A DNA stretch of 64,000 nucleotides from assembly GCA_947000775.1 (NCBI GenBank), contig CAMQGK010000466.1:372001-436000 (forward strand), read 5' to 3'. The notes under the pieces were generated by a model, which was given only the letters and a program-made list of their open reading frames with translations, ran no database searches and was not told where the DNA came from. The stretch is from Pterois miles. Lineage: Eukaryota; Chordata; Actinopteri; Perciformes; Scorpaenidae. The position numbers and the translations under genes are program-made. Below, in pieces: positions 24,042 to 34,000 of this stretch (position 1 is its first letter; each line of letters starts with the position of its first letter).

Positions 24042-24768
24042 TAGGGCTGTCAAAGTTAACATGAACGCGTTCAAATTCATTTTAATGCTTCCAGTTTCTT
24101 TAATGCATTAAGAAACATGTGATTATTAGGTTATAACAGGCTCAGTTTTAATGTTAGTGTGATGATACTGGCATCATATAAAACTAGAAAACTTAAGGAA
24201 TCCATTAGTACACACCATGACATACTAGCTTGTTGCAAAGAAGGTTAAGTCACGCTTCAAACATGCTAAATTTTGGCGAGGAAAAACTGGTGTGACCCCC
24301 CCAAAGGGGTCCCTTGACCTCTGACCTCAAGATATGTGAATGAAAATGAGTTCTGTGGGTACCCACCAGTCTCCCCTTTACAGTCATGCCCACTTTATGA
24401 TAATCACATGCAGTTTGGGGCAAGTCATAGTCAAGTCAGCACACTGACACACTGACAGCTGTTGTTGCCTGTTGGGCTTCAGTTTGTCATGTTATAATTT
24501 GAGCATATGTTTTATGCTAGATGCAGTATCTGTGAGAGTTTCTGGACAATATTTGTTATTGTTTTGTGTTGTCAGTTCATTTCTAAAAATTAATACATAC
24601 TGTATATTTGCATAAAGCAGCATATTTGCCCACTCCCATGTTGATAAGAGTATTGAATACTTTACAGATCTACCTTTAAGGTACTTTTTGAACAGATAAA
24701 AATGCGTGATTAATCGCGATCAAACATGTGATTATATATTTTAATCGATTGACAGCGCCGGTGGGAAG
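24042..24768 (+). mobile_element. Non-autonomous DNA transposon (MITE), nearly full length
   Basis: The left end TAGGGCTGTCAAAGTTAAC and right end TTTTAATCGATTGACAGC form imperfect terminal inverted repeats (GCTGTCAA against TTGACAGC). There is no coding capacity. The body is shared with the copy at 39068-40183 over several hundred bp (for example GATAATCACATGCAGTTTGG). The right terminus passes directly into the r3hcc1 promoter and exon 1. The TIR type resembles hAT elements, but an 8-bp target duplication is not visible here. Confidence 0.8.
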
Positions 24769-24769
24769 T

Positions 24770-24962
24770 TGGAACCCAGGAACGTCGCTTTTATTGTGAA
24801 GAAGTCCAACCGGAAGGAACGCCAAAAACCAAAAACATCTGCATCCGGAAGCTGAATAATTAAAGCTAACACTGTTAGCCACTGCTGCCTGTGACAGAGG
24901 ACTACAGCATCTCACCAAAACAAGTCCACGTCAAAACAGTAACTTACGCGTTAACCATAACG
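24770..24962 (+). promoter_or_regulatory. r3hcc1: r3hcc1 promoter and probable non-coding exon 1
   Basis: CCGGAAGG (about 24812) and CCGGAAGC (24846-24853) are ETS-type sites. The sequence then reads to a plausible donor, CATAACG|GTAATA, at about 24962. It contains no ATG, so it would be 5' UTR only. The transcription start is not defined. Confidence 0.4.
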
Positions 24963-25297
24963 GTAATAATTGCTAAAATCTTTGACAAAGGTCTGTTGGA
25001 CTGACCTTTAACAGACGTGCGTTGACGTTAACCAGAGTCGGCTAGCTGTGTTATGAGTTGTCAATGTTTGGTTTTGGAGATGAAAACGCACCATAACCAG
25101 CTAGCTTTCTACTCTGTTTAGCTTGAACTAACGTAGGTATTAACCTTTCTAGCTATGGCTGCTAGCTAACGTTACTGACCACAGTGAATGTGCATTTGGC
25201 TAATGATTTTTTATTATTATTGTTGCAGCGAACGTTAAGATCAGTAATAACTTAATTTCACCTCACTGTCGACAGGATCCGTCCTCCTCTGTCCACC

Positions 25298-25407
25298 CTG
25301 GCGTTTCCTTGTTTCGATGGCATTTATCTCCCGAAGCAAGAAAATGTGTTCCTGCATCATGTCAAGGATGAGCTGGAAACATACCAACAGAAGAGCAACC
25401 ACAAGAG
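25298..25407 (+). CDS. r3hcc1: r3hcc1 coding exon 1 (apparent CTG start)
   Basis: The exon probably begins near 25229 (acceptor TTGTTGCAG). In the coding frame a TAA occurs about 60 bp upstream of the CTG. CTG at 25298-25300 aligns with the family's initiator Met. The donor is AAGAG|GTAAGT, phase 2. Confidence 0.85.
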
Positions 25408-28400
25408 GTAAGTTCAGGTTATGCAGGTTAATGCACATCAGCACAACATCTGGACCATTTAGAGTTGGTTATGTGTCTGATTTAAACACAGCTACAGTTT
25501 TACTGGTCAGGCAAAATGTGTTTTATTTTTAAGAACTCATAAGTCCACTTAATATCCTCCTGCTGTCCTAAAGACGTGCAAAATGATAAATACATGGGAA
25601 TTCAGGGAGACAGTCGTACACTGGAACTTTGATAAATTGGTTTTCTTACTTCAAAATAAAGCTCAGTATGCCGTTATGTTTCATTAGGGAGATGAATATT
25701 GTATTCAGTACTCGTCATCACAATGTAATTTATGAAAAAGTAGCCAGCAACAAGAAGACAACTACACACACTATTCTTATTAATAAATGGATCTTGTAGG
25801 TGCCCATGTTCACTTACATTTCTTCTCACTTTTCAATAGACCAGATCCTACTAGAGGTCGACTGATAGTGGATTTTTTTAGGCCGATGTAATAAAAAACA
25901 GCTGGGAGCAAGAAAAAGCTGATAGCAATTAATCGGCCGATATCTTCTTTACTTCTGCATACACTGTTTGTAATAAGTCAGTCTTTTGTCTCTCTGAATT
26001 TAGTAATTCATAGGAGATTATCCTGAAGTGTGATTTGGTGGATCACATCATTGACATTTTTTCTACTTATTTACAATTGGTGATGCCTTGCTCTGTGGCT
26101 TACAGTACGCCTCGCCAGGATTATTTATGTTGCACATTTTGTATATTGTTAAAAGCCACTCTTGCAAACCATTAATGCTCATGAATATTCCAGGAGTAAG
26201 GAGGATCCTTAAGAGTACGATTTCATTTCATGAACGGATGATTATGTGGCTGGATTATTATTATTTGGAAGAGAGAACGCCACATTGGTACAGTAAGCAA
26301 GTTAAAGTAACAGTGAATGACTTCTTTTCCTCCGTGTGCCTGTCTTGTATCGAGGACTGAGCTTAGAGTTGCATTATATATATTGGCCAAACCGATTAAT
26401 CAGTCTACCTAGGACTGTCCCACTTGATGCCCCATGAGTAAGTCCTAAACTTAGAGACTGGCCTATAGTACTTTGCACCATATAATGCAATGAATTACAA
26501 ATGGCATTAAAACCTGAATGTCTTATACTATCGGATGAATTTGAGCTAGGGTGACCAGGTGTCCCACTTTATGAGGGACTGCACAGTATTATTATCCCTT
26601 GTCCTACATATTGAAATGTTGTCCCACATTTTTTTGGACTCTAGTTTTCAAAAGTCAAACCACTGCAGGACAGACGCTTGGCTGTGAAGAAAGCAGGGAA
26701 GGCTGTCATCATGGCACTGTGATTGCTGTCATACTGTGCAACATGAGTCAAGTACAGGTTAACATTTCACTGTCTTTGCTCAGCCATACCCAACAGAAAG
26801 TTTGGAGTCACTGCATTGTCACAAGCTGTGCGGATTTAGGTGGAATATGATGGAAACTACCACAAATAAAAGGAAAAGCAATTACAACAAAAACTATGAA
26901 ACTACTTAGAAGTACGTGTAAGCTGGTGGAAGGTGATTCTCAGAGTTATATTTCTATTTCACACAAAGGTAATACAGCATGAAGCGCCACAGTTCATGTC
27001 TCTCAAAAAACGTGCGGCTCAAAAGGAGGTGTGTTGATCTGTGGGTGCACTCAGGCAAAGCATAGGGATGTTACAAGATAGGCAGAATAGAAATGCTTAT
27101 TACTTAAGTGAAATAGACATATGAGAATTGTACACTACCTCTCAGCCTTGGTAAGGTGTCCCACATTGTCCCACACAAACATACTCTTTGTCCCACATTT
27201 GATTTATTGGGATCTGGTCACCCTAATTTGAATTGGTAATTTTGGACCTTTTTGAAGAGATGTCTGTGATCGTCTTTAGTGTTTTGCTTATTTCTTCTGC
27301 TGTTGCAAAGTAGATCCTTTATTAATCAGGTGGTCCTCAATGCCAAGTCTGTGTTGAAGATATATAAAACAAAGCTGCTTTTATACTGTCAATAGAAAAT
27401 ATGACCTTACTGTCTTTCTCTGTTCTCTGTGTCCCTGTCCAGTGTGCTCCTGTTCCCCCCTTTACCCAGCAGACTGCGATACCTGATCCACAGGACCATA
27501 GAGGACCTGCCAGAACTTACAACCTTCTCAGTCGGGGAGAGCTGGTGTCGTAGGGTGGTGGTCTGCCATTCTGAGCTCAGGTCCTGAATGTAGACGAGAT
27601 CTTAGTTATATCATATGCAATAAACCACTTTCCTAGTGATGAAACAAAAATACAGGTCTTTCTTGTTTTTTGTTTCACATTGTTGTTGTTTGTTTTTGAC
27701 TCTTTTTTTATAGTTGAATACATTATTGTAGAAAAAGTTAAGAGATTTGTGTTTTTACTATAGGGGTGAGATAGAGGAAGACGGTGACTGTGAGAGCAAC
27801 GATGGCTTGTGTGAAGAGCCCAGAAACAGGGAGGAGATGGGTGGCTACACCAAGCATAAATCTTCAATCCCATCGCGAAGCCGAGGACCTAAGAGGCCGG
27901 ACAAACCCCTTTACATGCCACGAGCTGCTCGGGAGAGACTGTCCTTGCAAAACTCACAAGAACCGTCAGGGGACCGAGGGTTGCCCAGTCCAACCTCAAG
28001 TAGCTGCAGCTGCATCAGCAGTTCATCTGATTCTTGTTCCTGTCCTGAAACTACAGAAAAAACAAAGTCTTCATCCACATCTGGACATGAATGTCTCCCC
28101 AGTGTAGCGGAGTGTATCCTCAACCACGTTGCTGACAGTTCAGCACTTTGTCCTGAGGAAGAGAAACAAAAGTTGGTGCTGACGCTGCATGAAGCTGAGC
28201 CCTTAGTCTGTGAACAGACCGTGTCCTGCTTCTCTGACATGACTCTGGAGGAGGATGAGAAGGGCAAAGAGGACACGTGCACAGACACAGATGATGTAAC
28301 TGAGGAGGTAAGCCTGCTTTTGGTTTTCTGTTATTTCCATTTTTCCAATTTTTTATTTTCCATTGCTCTGTACTTTGTGTTTTTTGGATTAACATACAAA

Positions 28401-28748
28401 TTACATTAAACTTTTTCATATTGAGGCCACGTCAGCACCAGAAATTGTATCTGTAAGCTGTAATGTTGTGCTTGTCCTATCAGATCAAGGCACATCTGAA
28501 AGAGGCTGCGACCGTTTCCATTCAGCACGTCCACAACGACTACTCCATTTATGAGAACGTGTGTCTCAGCCTGGACAAGTTTTGCCACGTGATCGAGATC
28601 TACGACTTCCCATCTTGTTTCAAAACGGATGACCTCCTGGATGCTTTCACAGACTACAGGTGCAACGAGATCTTAGATCCTAAACCTCTGTACAGATATG
28701 TTAGTTTGTCTCCATAGCTTTTCCATTCTAGATCAGGAGACCTCTGGT

Positions 28749-28789
<41 letters not shown>

Positions 28790-29571
28790 TTGTGGAGTCT
28801 GATCTTAATCTGCAACTGTACAGGAATAAGTTTAAACATATTGTGCCCTACTAAGTAGCAAATAAAGACTTCTGCAGAAATTATCCAGTAAGTGTATTGA
28901 TGTTCAAATGTTCAAATCTAATTTTGACAACCTCAGAGCAAATCCTGGCATACCATCTGATCTTTGGTGCCCCCCTAAAGGGACCTGGACCCTGGGTTAG
29001 GAACCACAGTGTCTTGAAAAACATCCCATATGTCTAGTGTGAATAAATTCAGATCTCAACCCATTGGTCCAGCTACTCCTAAAGTGCTTTCCTGTCTGTC
29101 ACAGTGATGGTGGAATGAAGATCGAGTGGGTCGACAACACACATGCCCTGGGAGTTTTCTCCAATGAGACGGCAGGTAAGTTTCCTCGCTGCACAGTGGA
29201 TGTTGTGCTGGGATTGAGGTTAAAGGATGAGTGACTAAAATGTACTGAAGTATTGCAATGTCATGTGCAGCACTCCATGCCCTTTCCATCTGCCATCCGA
29301 TGCTGAAGACAAGAACGCTGGCTGAAGGGAGTAAAAAAGCCAAAGGAAAGGCCAGTAGACGGGCAGGTAGGCGATTCACTAAACTTATGAGCCCTGTGAT
29401 ACTTGAAATAACACGCTTGTTGTTGATGTGGATCAGATGTTTTTTCTGTGCCATCTTCCAGAGTTTATTCAGCCAGTAAAGGAGCGTCCCAGGACAGACA
29501 GTGCTGTTGCCAGGCGGATGGTGACCAGAGCCCTGGGGCTGCAAGGACAAGGCAGAGTGCAGCGATACTGA
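25298..29571 (+). CDS. r3hcc1: R3H and coiled-coil domain-containing protein 1
   Basis: Seven coding exons (25298-25407, 27443-27580, 27764-28307, 28484-28659, 29105-29175, 29271-29366, 29462-29571) join in phase to give 414 residues. The N-terminus matches the family start (CFDGIYLPKQENVFLHHVKD), followed by an R3H domain with the diagnostic R49-x3-H53 (PSRLRYLIHR) and FSVGESWCRR. A low-complexity acidic/serine region (about 84-264) carries the conserved RPDKPLYMPR. The C-terminal domain reads HVIEIYDFPSCFKTDDLLDA and IEWVDNTHALGVF, an RRM-like fold in the family, and the tail has ARRMVTRALGLQ. R3H domains bind single-stranded nucleic acid; the cellular role is poorly known. The family begins Met-Ala, but here the codon before Ala is CTG in the context ACCCTGG, with an upstream in-frame TAA and no in-frame ATG before the R3H domain. 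Order next to loxl2 matches human. Confidence 0.94.
25852..26412. mobile_element. Probable MITE in r3hcc1 intron
   Basis: Begins CTAGAGGTCGACTGAT and ends ATCAGTCTACCTAG, imperfect inverted repeats. The internal TTAATCGGCCGATATC is typical of a frequent fish element. No target duplication was found. Confidence 0.6.
26547..27225. mobile_element. hAT-like MITE in r3hcc1 intron
   Basis: The termini TAGGGTGACCAG (26547-26558) and CTGGTCACCCTA (27214-27225) are perfect 12-bp inverted repeats. The flanks ATTTGAGC and ATTTGAAT match at 6 of 8 bases, consistent with an eroded 8-bp target duplication. Internal GTCCCAC motifs repeat near both ends. There is no transposase frame. Confidence 0.8.
27443..27580 (+). 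CDS. r3hcc1: r3hcc1 coding exon 2 (R3H domain)
   Basis: Acceptor CCCTGTCCAG, donor CTCAG|GTCCTG. Encodes the R3H core with Arg49 and His53. Confidence 0.95.
27764..28307 (+). CDS. r3hcc1: r3hcc1 coding exon 3 (acidic/serine-rich)
   Basis: Acceptor TTTTTACTATAG, donor GAG|GTAAGC, 181 full codons. Contains RPDKPLYMPRAARERL and runs of Ser/Cys and Glu/Asp. Confidence 0.94.
28484..28659 (+). CDS. r3hcc1: r3hcc1 coding exon 4
   Basis: Acceptor TTGTCCTATCAG, donor TACAG|GTGCAA. Encodes IKAHLKEAA (helical) and HVIEIYDFPSCFKTDDLL, the first half of the C-terminal domain. Confidence 0.95.
28751..28789. repeat. (AAT)n microsatellite in r3hcc1 intron 4
   Basis: Thirteen AAT trinucleotides, about 90 bp downstream of exon 4. 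Confidence 0.98.
29105..29175 (+). CDS. r3hcc1: r3hcc1 coding exon 5
   Basis: Acceptor CCTGTCTGTCACAG, donor GCAG|GTAAGT. Encodes MKIEWVDNTHALGVFSNET. Confidence 0.95.
29271..29366 (+). CDS. r3hcc1: r3hcc1 coding exon 6
   Basis: Acceptor TCATGTGCAG, donor GCAG|GTAGGC. Encodes ALHALSICHPMLKTRTLAEG and a basic stretch. Confidence 0.94.
29462..29571 (+). CDS. r3hcc1: r3hcc1 coding exon 7 and stop
   Basis: Acceptor GCCATCTTCCAG. Encodes EFIQPVKERPRTDSAVARRM and the conserved ALGLQ tail, ending with TGA at 29569-29571. Confidence 0.95.
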
Positions 29572-29748
29572 AGGGCATCGCTATCCGCTAATGGAAAAAA
29601 CAGGTGAGCAGACTAATACAAGTGACAAATGTTGACAAAAATTTAAATCCACACAGAAATGTCACATCTCGTCACTTTCATCAGAGGTTCATTGTAAAAG
29701 CATTAACACACAAAAAGTTCAGCATATAAATTTGGATCTGCATCAATA

Positions 29749-29754
29749 TTTATT
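29749..29754 (-). terminator. loxl2: loxl2 poly(A) signal
   Basis: AATAAA on the minus strand, about 1.18 kb downstream of the stop codon, followed by AT-rich sequence. Confidence 0.45.
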
Positions 29755-30032
29755 TCAAAAAAATGTAATGATTTTCCGCATTCACCCTTGCACACAAAAT
29801 ATAACCAGTCAGAGGAACAAGGAACAAGTTCTCGTTTAAAAATGAGGGATCCTTGAATTTGCTACATTAAAAAACTAATTCACAAACAATGATGAGGCAT
29901 TTTCACATACATTTGTGGGTTTTACAGTACATCCACAATGTTATCATAGTCCCTGATGGTAATAATGTAAGACATAGACAATGTAGACAGAAGCTGAAGG
30001 GGATGCATGGATCGTGAAGATGCAAATGTGTC

Positions 30033-30038
30033 AATAAA
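30033..30038 (+). terminator. r3hcc1: Candidate r3hcc1 poly(A) signal
   Basis: AATAAA (in AATAAATAAAACAC) about 460 bp downstream of the stop. A possible donor, AACAG|GTGAGC, at 29604 and an acceptor, TTTTCTACAG, before 31957 could instead allow a spliced 3' UTR reaching AATAAA near 33308. Confidence 0.4.
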
Positions 30039-30931
30039 TAAAACACTTTCAAAAGCGAGCTCAAGTATGTGGAACACAAAATCCTGGAAGAAAATTTCCC
30101 ATTCCCACTTAATTTTGGCAATTTATGACTGCAAGTCTTTAAAGATTGTCAGAAACACTGCAGGAAACAAATCCAAGCAACCGTTGTGTTCAGCACTGTA
30201 GGGACTTTAGGTAGTCTACATTACATTTTTCGTTACAAGTTATCATCATTTGTAGAAAAATACAGTCTTTATAAAACAGCAATTATTTGTCTCATTAGCT
30301 GTGTTGTTGCCATGTTGCTCTACAGTAATTACAATCTTGTACTGTATTTGTTATCAGTTTCTAGTTAAAGCCTTTAACTATCCAATATTGTGGAAGCAAA
30401 TGTGATTTTAAACAACCATGTTTCAATTCAGCTGTTTTGGGGGAAAACATACAGTGCAAGATTCAGTTGTAGCACCAGGTTTAGCAGTAGACTAGTTTGA
30501 TTCATCCCAAGCAAGCATAACATAATAGTGAAGGTCTCATCTAATGGATTTTGGTTTGAGGCTTTTCCCAACCTCTTTTAAACTTTGGCTTAGAAGACAA
30601 CTGTTGACACAGTTAATTTAATAAGTTATTTGGCAGCAACCCTTCCTGACATCTCCCAGTAAGCACCAGGTCAAAACCTACATTTCACTGACAATTAAGG
30701 AACTAAGACACTAAGAGATAAGGACACTTTTGTACAGCTGAATAATAGATTTAGTAAGCAAGCAGTTCATTTTCCCATTGAGTCATTGTCCGTTGTACCA
30801 GTTGAGCCCTGAGCCCAACAACAGTCCAGCACGGCTCCAAGGAAGCAAAACAGTACAGCTCCCTCTAGTGGTTGTCAGATATCAATGTATGCTTCCCTAA
30901 CATCCGTCCGTCTGTGCCGTCCATCTTTGGC

Positions 30932-31002
30932 CTACCTGTGAGAAAGCTGGTTGTTCAGCAATCCGGGGAAGGTTTCCTCTGTTTCTGAACTCCGTGAGCC
31001 AC
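30932..31002 (-). CDS. loxl2: loxl2 coding exon 13 and stop
   Basis: Acceptor TGACTTCACAG; encodes GGSRSSETEETFPGLLNNQL then SHR and TAG at 30934-30932. The match to the LOXL2 tail (SEETE, GLLNNQLS) distinguishes it from LOXL3 and LOXL4. It is three residues shorter than human between the two blocks. Confidence 0.95.
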
Positions 31003-34000
31003 CTGTGAAGTCAGACAGGAAAACGATGATGAAGACAACATAAATACTGTGTAACATAATGCAAATTAAATGCTGCAGCTCCAGGGTCCAGTTGCGTAAA
31101 CTTAGTTTTACGATGAGTCTTGGCCTTTGAGGTAGAAAAGTTAGCCACCTCACCTGGCCGGAGGTGAGAGTTTTGTTGCTTTGGAAACAATCTGTTACAG
31201 GGTTTATCCATTACTCTTACCTAATTTATAGCTAACGATTTCAACCGTTAGTTACTTTTAGCTAACTTTATCTTACTATTTCAAGTGTTTATACATTATT
31301 TTTTAGCTATTTCAACTGTTTATTCCATTCATTTTAGTTAACTTTTAGCTAACTATTTCAACTGTTTAGCCATTACTTCAAGCTAATTTTTAGCGATCTC
31401 TAACTTATAGCTAACTATTTCAACTGTTTATTCATTATTTTAAGCAAACGTATAGCTATTTCTGAGTTATAGTTAAATATTTCAACTGTTTGTCAGTTAC
31501 TTTTATCCAATTTTTAGCGAACTATTTCTACTGTTAACTTATTTCACTCAGACAGGCGACAGGCTATCTAAGTCAGTCTAACAGTTGTCACTCATCGGGA
31601 AGCTTTATGCAACAGGGTTTCTATAGCAGGTCTAAATTAAAGTTATATTTAAGCCAAAGACTAGGTCTGTTTTTAAGTGACTGGCTGCTGGTCAAACAAG
31701 TCCAAACTAACTGTCTAACAGTCACGGTACCACTCTTTTTGAATTACACCATACAAACAAACCATTCTACCTCCCGATGTGATGAAGTGACCAGTAATGT
31801 CACAGATTGAAAAATATTTAATTTGCAATTTATTGACAGTGAAGTGGAGCGTTCCGAAAATCAGGCAGGGAACGGTTTGGCAAAGGTAAATGTTTTAGCA
31901 TGTTGTGATATACCTTTTAAAAATATCATCTAACAGTCCTTTCTGTTTTCTACAGAGGAGGTCTGCCTCCACTCATTGGTCCTCTGTAGAGGCTCCACAG
32001 TGGCCACAAACAGTTGACTGATCATGACGAGTGTGACTACTGTCCAGCACCATTTGCCTGCTTCACTGATCACTGATACGGCACGTTTGCATTGTGAAGG
32101 AGGCGACTGGCAAGACTTGAATGCCGCATATCAGCAACATCGACCCTGCTGGTGTCCTTGGGCAAGACACTGAATCACAGCCAGCCTCAAAGTTGCTGTT
32201 CTGTAGCTGAACCTGACCCCTTTGGACATTATTGTTGTGGTTCCTGTTCACCGTTTGGACCAATGATCAAAAAGAAAGTATGACTAAGTCCGATGCAAAC
32301 AGTGATTTCATAAGGAAAAGGCAGTGGAGAAAAGTGGAGAAGCTATTAGCTTGCTTTCATTTTGAATGCATGTCTTGAAGCTAAAGTGTGTTTCCAGGGT
32401 GTTTGATTTCCAGGGAGGTATTTTTTATTTCCTCCTTGTACAGGTGATGCAGGATTGGTTGCATACTTCTACATAAGTAGTAATTATTTTTTAATTTAAT
32501 GTTGAATTAATCCACAGATTAATTCTCAAGATTTGGTTAAAGAAACATTGTGCGCTGTAGCAGCCAGATTTTTATATGGATTGCACAATTTCCACTGACA
32601 AATGTAATGTAGATCCATTCACTGAATCAGATCTGTTAAAAAGAGGAGACTAAATATTGTTTTCAAAAGCCAGCATTTCAATAGAGAGACAGTCATAAAG
32701 AAAAACACATGTACAGTAGCAGCAAGGTTATGCTAGACACAGTATTTTCTGATGTTTTAGTTCATTTTTAAACTTTGTTTTAATTTTTGTAAACAAGTTG
32801 CAAGATGTTCAGTTGTTTTTCATATTTATTATTTTCCTTTAAATAACACAAAACTACCTTAGATGTGATTGTTGCTTCAGAGGCGAAGAAGTGTTCAAGT
32901 TCTTTCTTCACATCACAGAAAACGAGACCGTTGCAGAAGTTTTTAAATCAACAAAAGTTTGAGTTTTGGAAACGTGGAATGTTAGGCCCTTTGCACCTGG
33001 TAATGTATTTAGTAAAAGAAAGATGAGTATTTTATTTTTTAATCATACTGAAATGGGATGTTTCCCTAAATTTATCTTCTGTGCCTGATGTGGGAGTGAC
33101 AGGAACTTGTTCTGTGGTATGCTTCTATGCGTTACCTACTGTATGTCGGTTACCTGTAGACTTTAACTGCATCCCTTGAGTCATTTCAGGGAGAAGAAGA
33201 CTTGATTATAAGATTTAATACTGCACAATCCTGTGACAATATGACAGCTACACATGGTTTTGGACTTGATTCGTTGTATAAAAGTTTCAGTGATGTAAAA
33301 AAATTAAATAAACATACAGTGCAGCTAACGTGTTTTTGGTTTTGTGTGTTTTGTTGACTCTACTTGAACACATCTGAAATAAAACTGTTAAATGTTAATT
33401 ACCTTAACTTAAAGTCCTGACTAACCTTTAAAAGGAGGATGTTTACATTTACATCAGGTGATATAAAAACTGTAACCCACTTTTAGGGGACCGAAACATG
33501 AAGTCATCATATTTAATATTTGGTTCAAATCCCCACAACTAAAAGTATTTATTGTATTTTAAGGTGAATGTTACTTTCATGAAAAATACAAATCATCTAT
33601 AATGCAGCTTAATTTTACACTCAACTTGGCCTTTACCATGGTACAGTAGTAATGTTCTCACCTATATGACAGTTGTATGTCCATATCCGCTGTCCGTCGT
33701 ACCGTGAGCGGCACCTCATAATGTTGTTGGTGTAATCTGATTCTGCAACCTCATAGTTTGGGTTTATCACAACCTGGGTGAGCAAAAAACAATGTCCATT
33801 AACATCTCAATGAAACATTCCCTTTCATTTATACATAAAGTCATTTTTTTTAGTACTCCTAAGTAAAATCTGACTTATTTATCGGTCATCTGATTTTATC
33901 TACTGATATTGGCCTATCACAGATATCATGGTATCTGCAAACATCTTGTCTGATTTGTGCCAATACCAACACTCTTTTTAAATAAACATAATGCTATAAC

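Larger units (their letters stand above)
29730..30931 (-). other. loxl2: loxl2 3' UTR, overlapping the r3hcc1 3' end
   Basis: The loxl2 stop codon is at 30934-30932. A minus-strand AATAAA at 29754-29749 would end the transcript near 29730, giving a UTR of about 1.2 kb. The nearest plus-strand AATAAA after the r3hcc1 stop is at 30033-30038, so the two 3' UTRs would overlap by about 300 bp. Signals are seen; actual ends are inferred. Confidence 0.5.

Noticed and set aside
27911..28288. 125-codon minus-strand ORF
   Set aside because: Antisense shadow of r3hcc1 coding exon 3.
29056..29550. 164-codon minus-strand ORF
   Set aside because: Antisense to r3hcc1 exons 5-7 and their introns; the exons are well supported on the plus strand.
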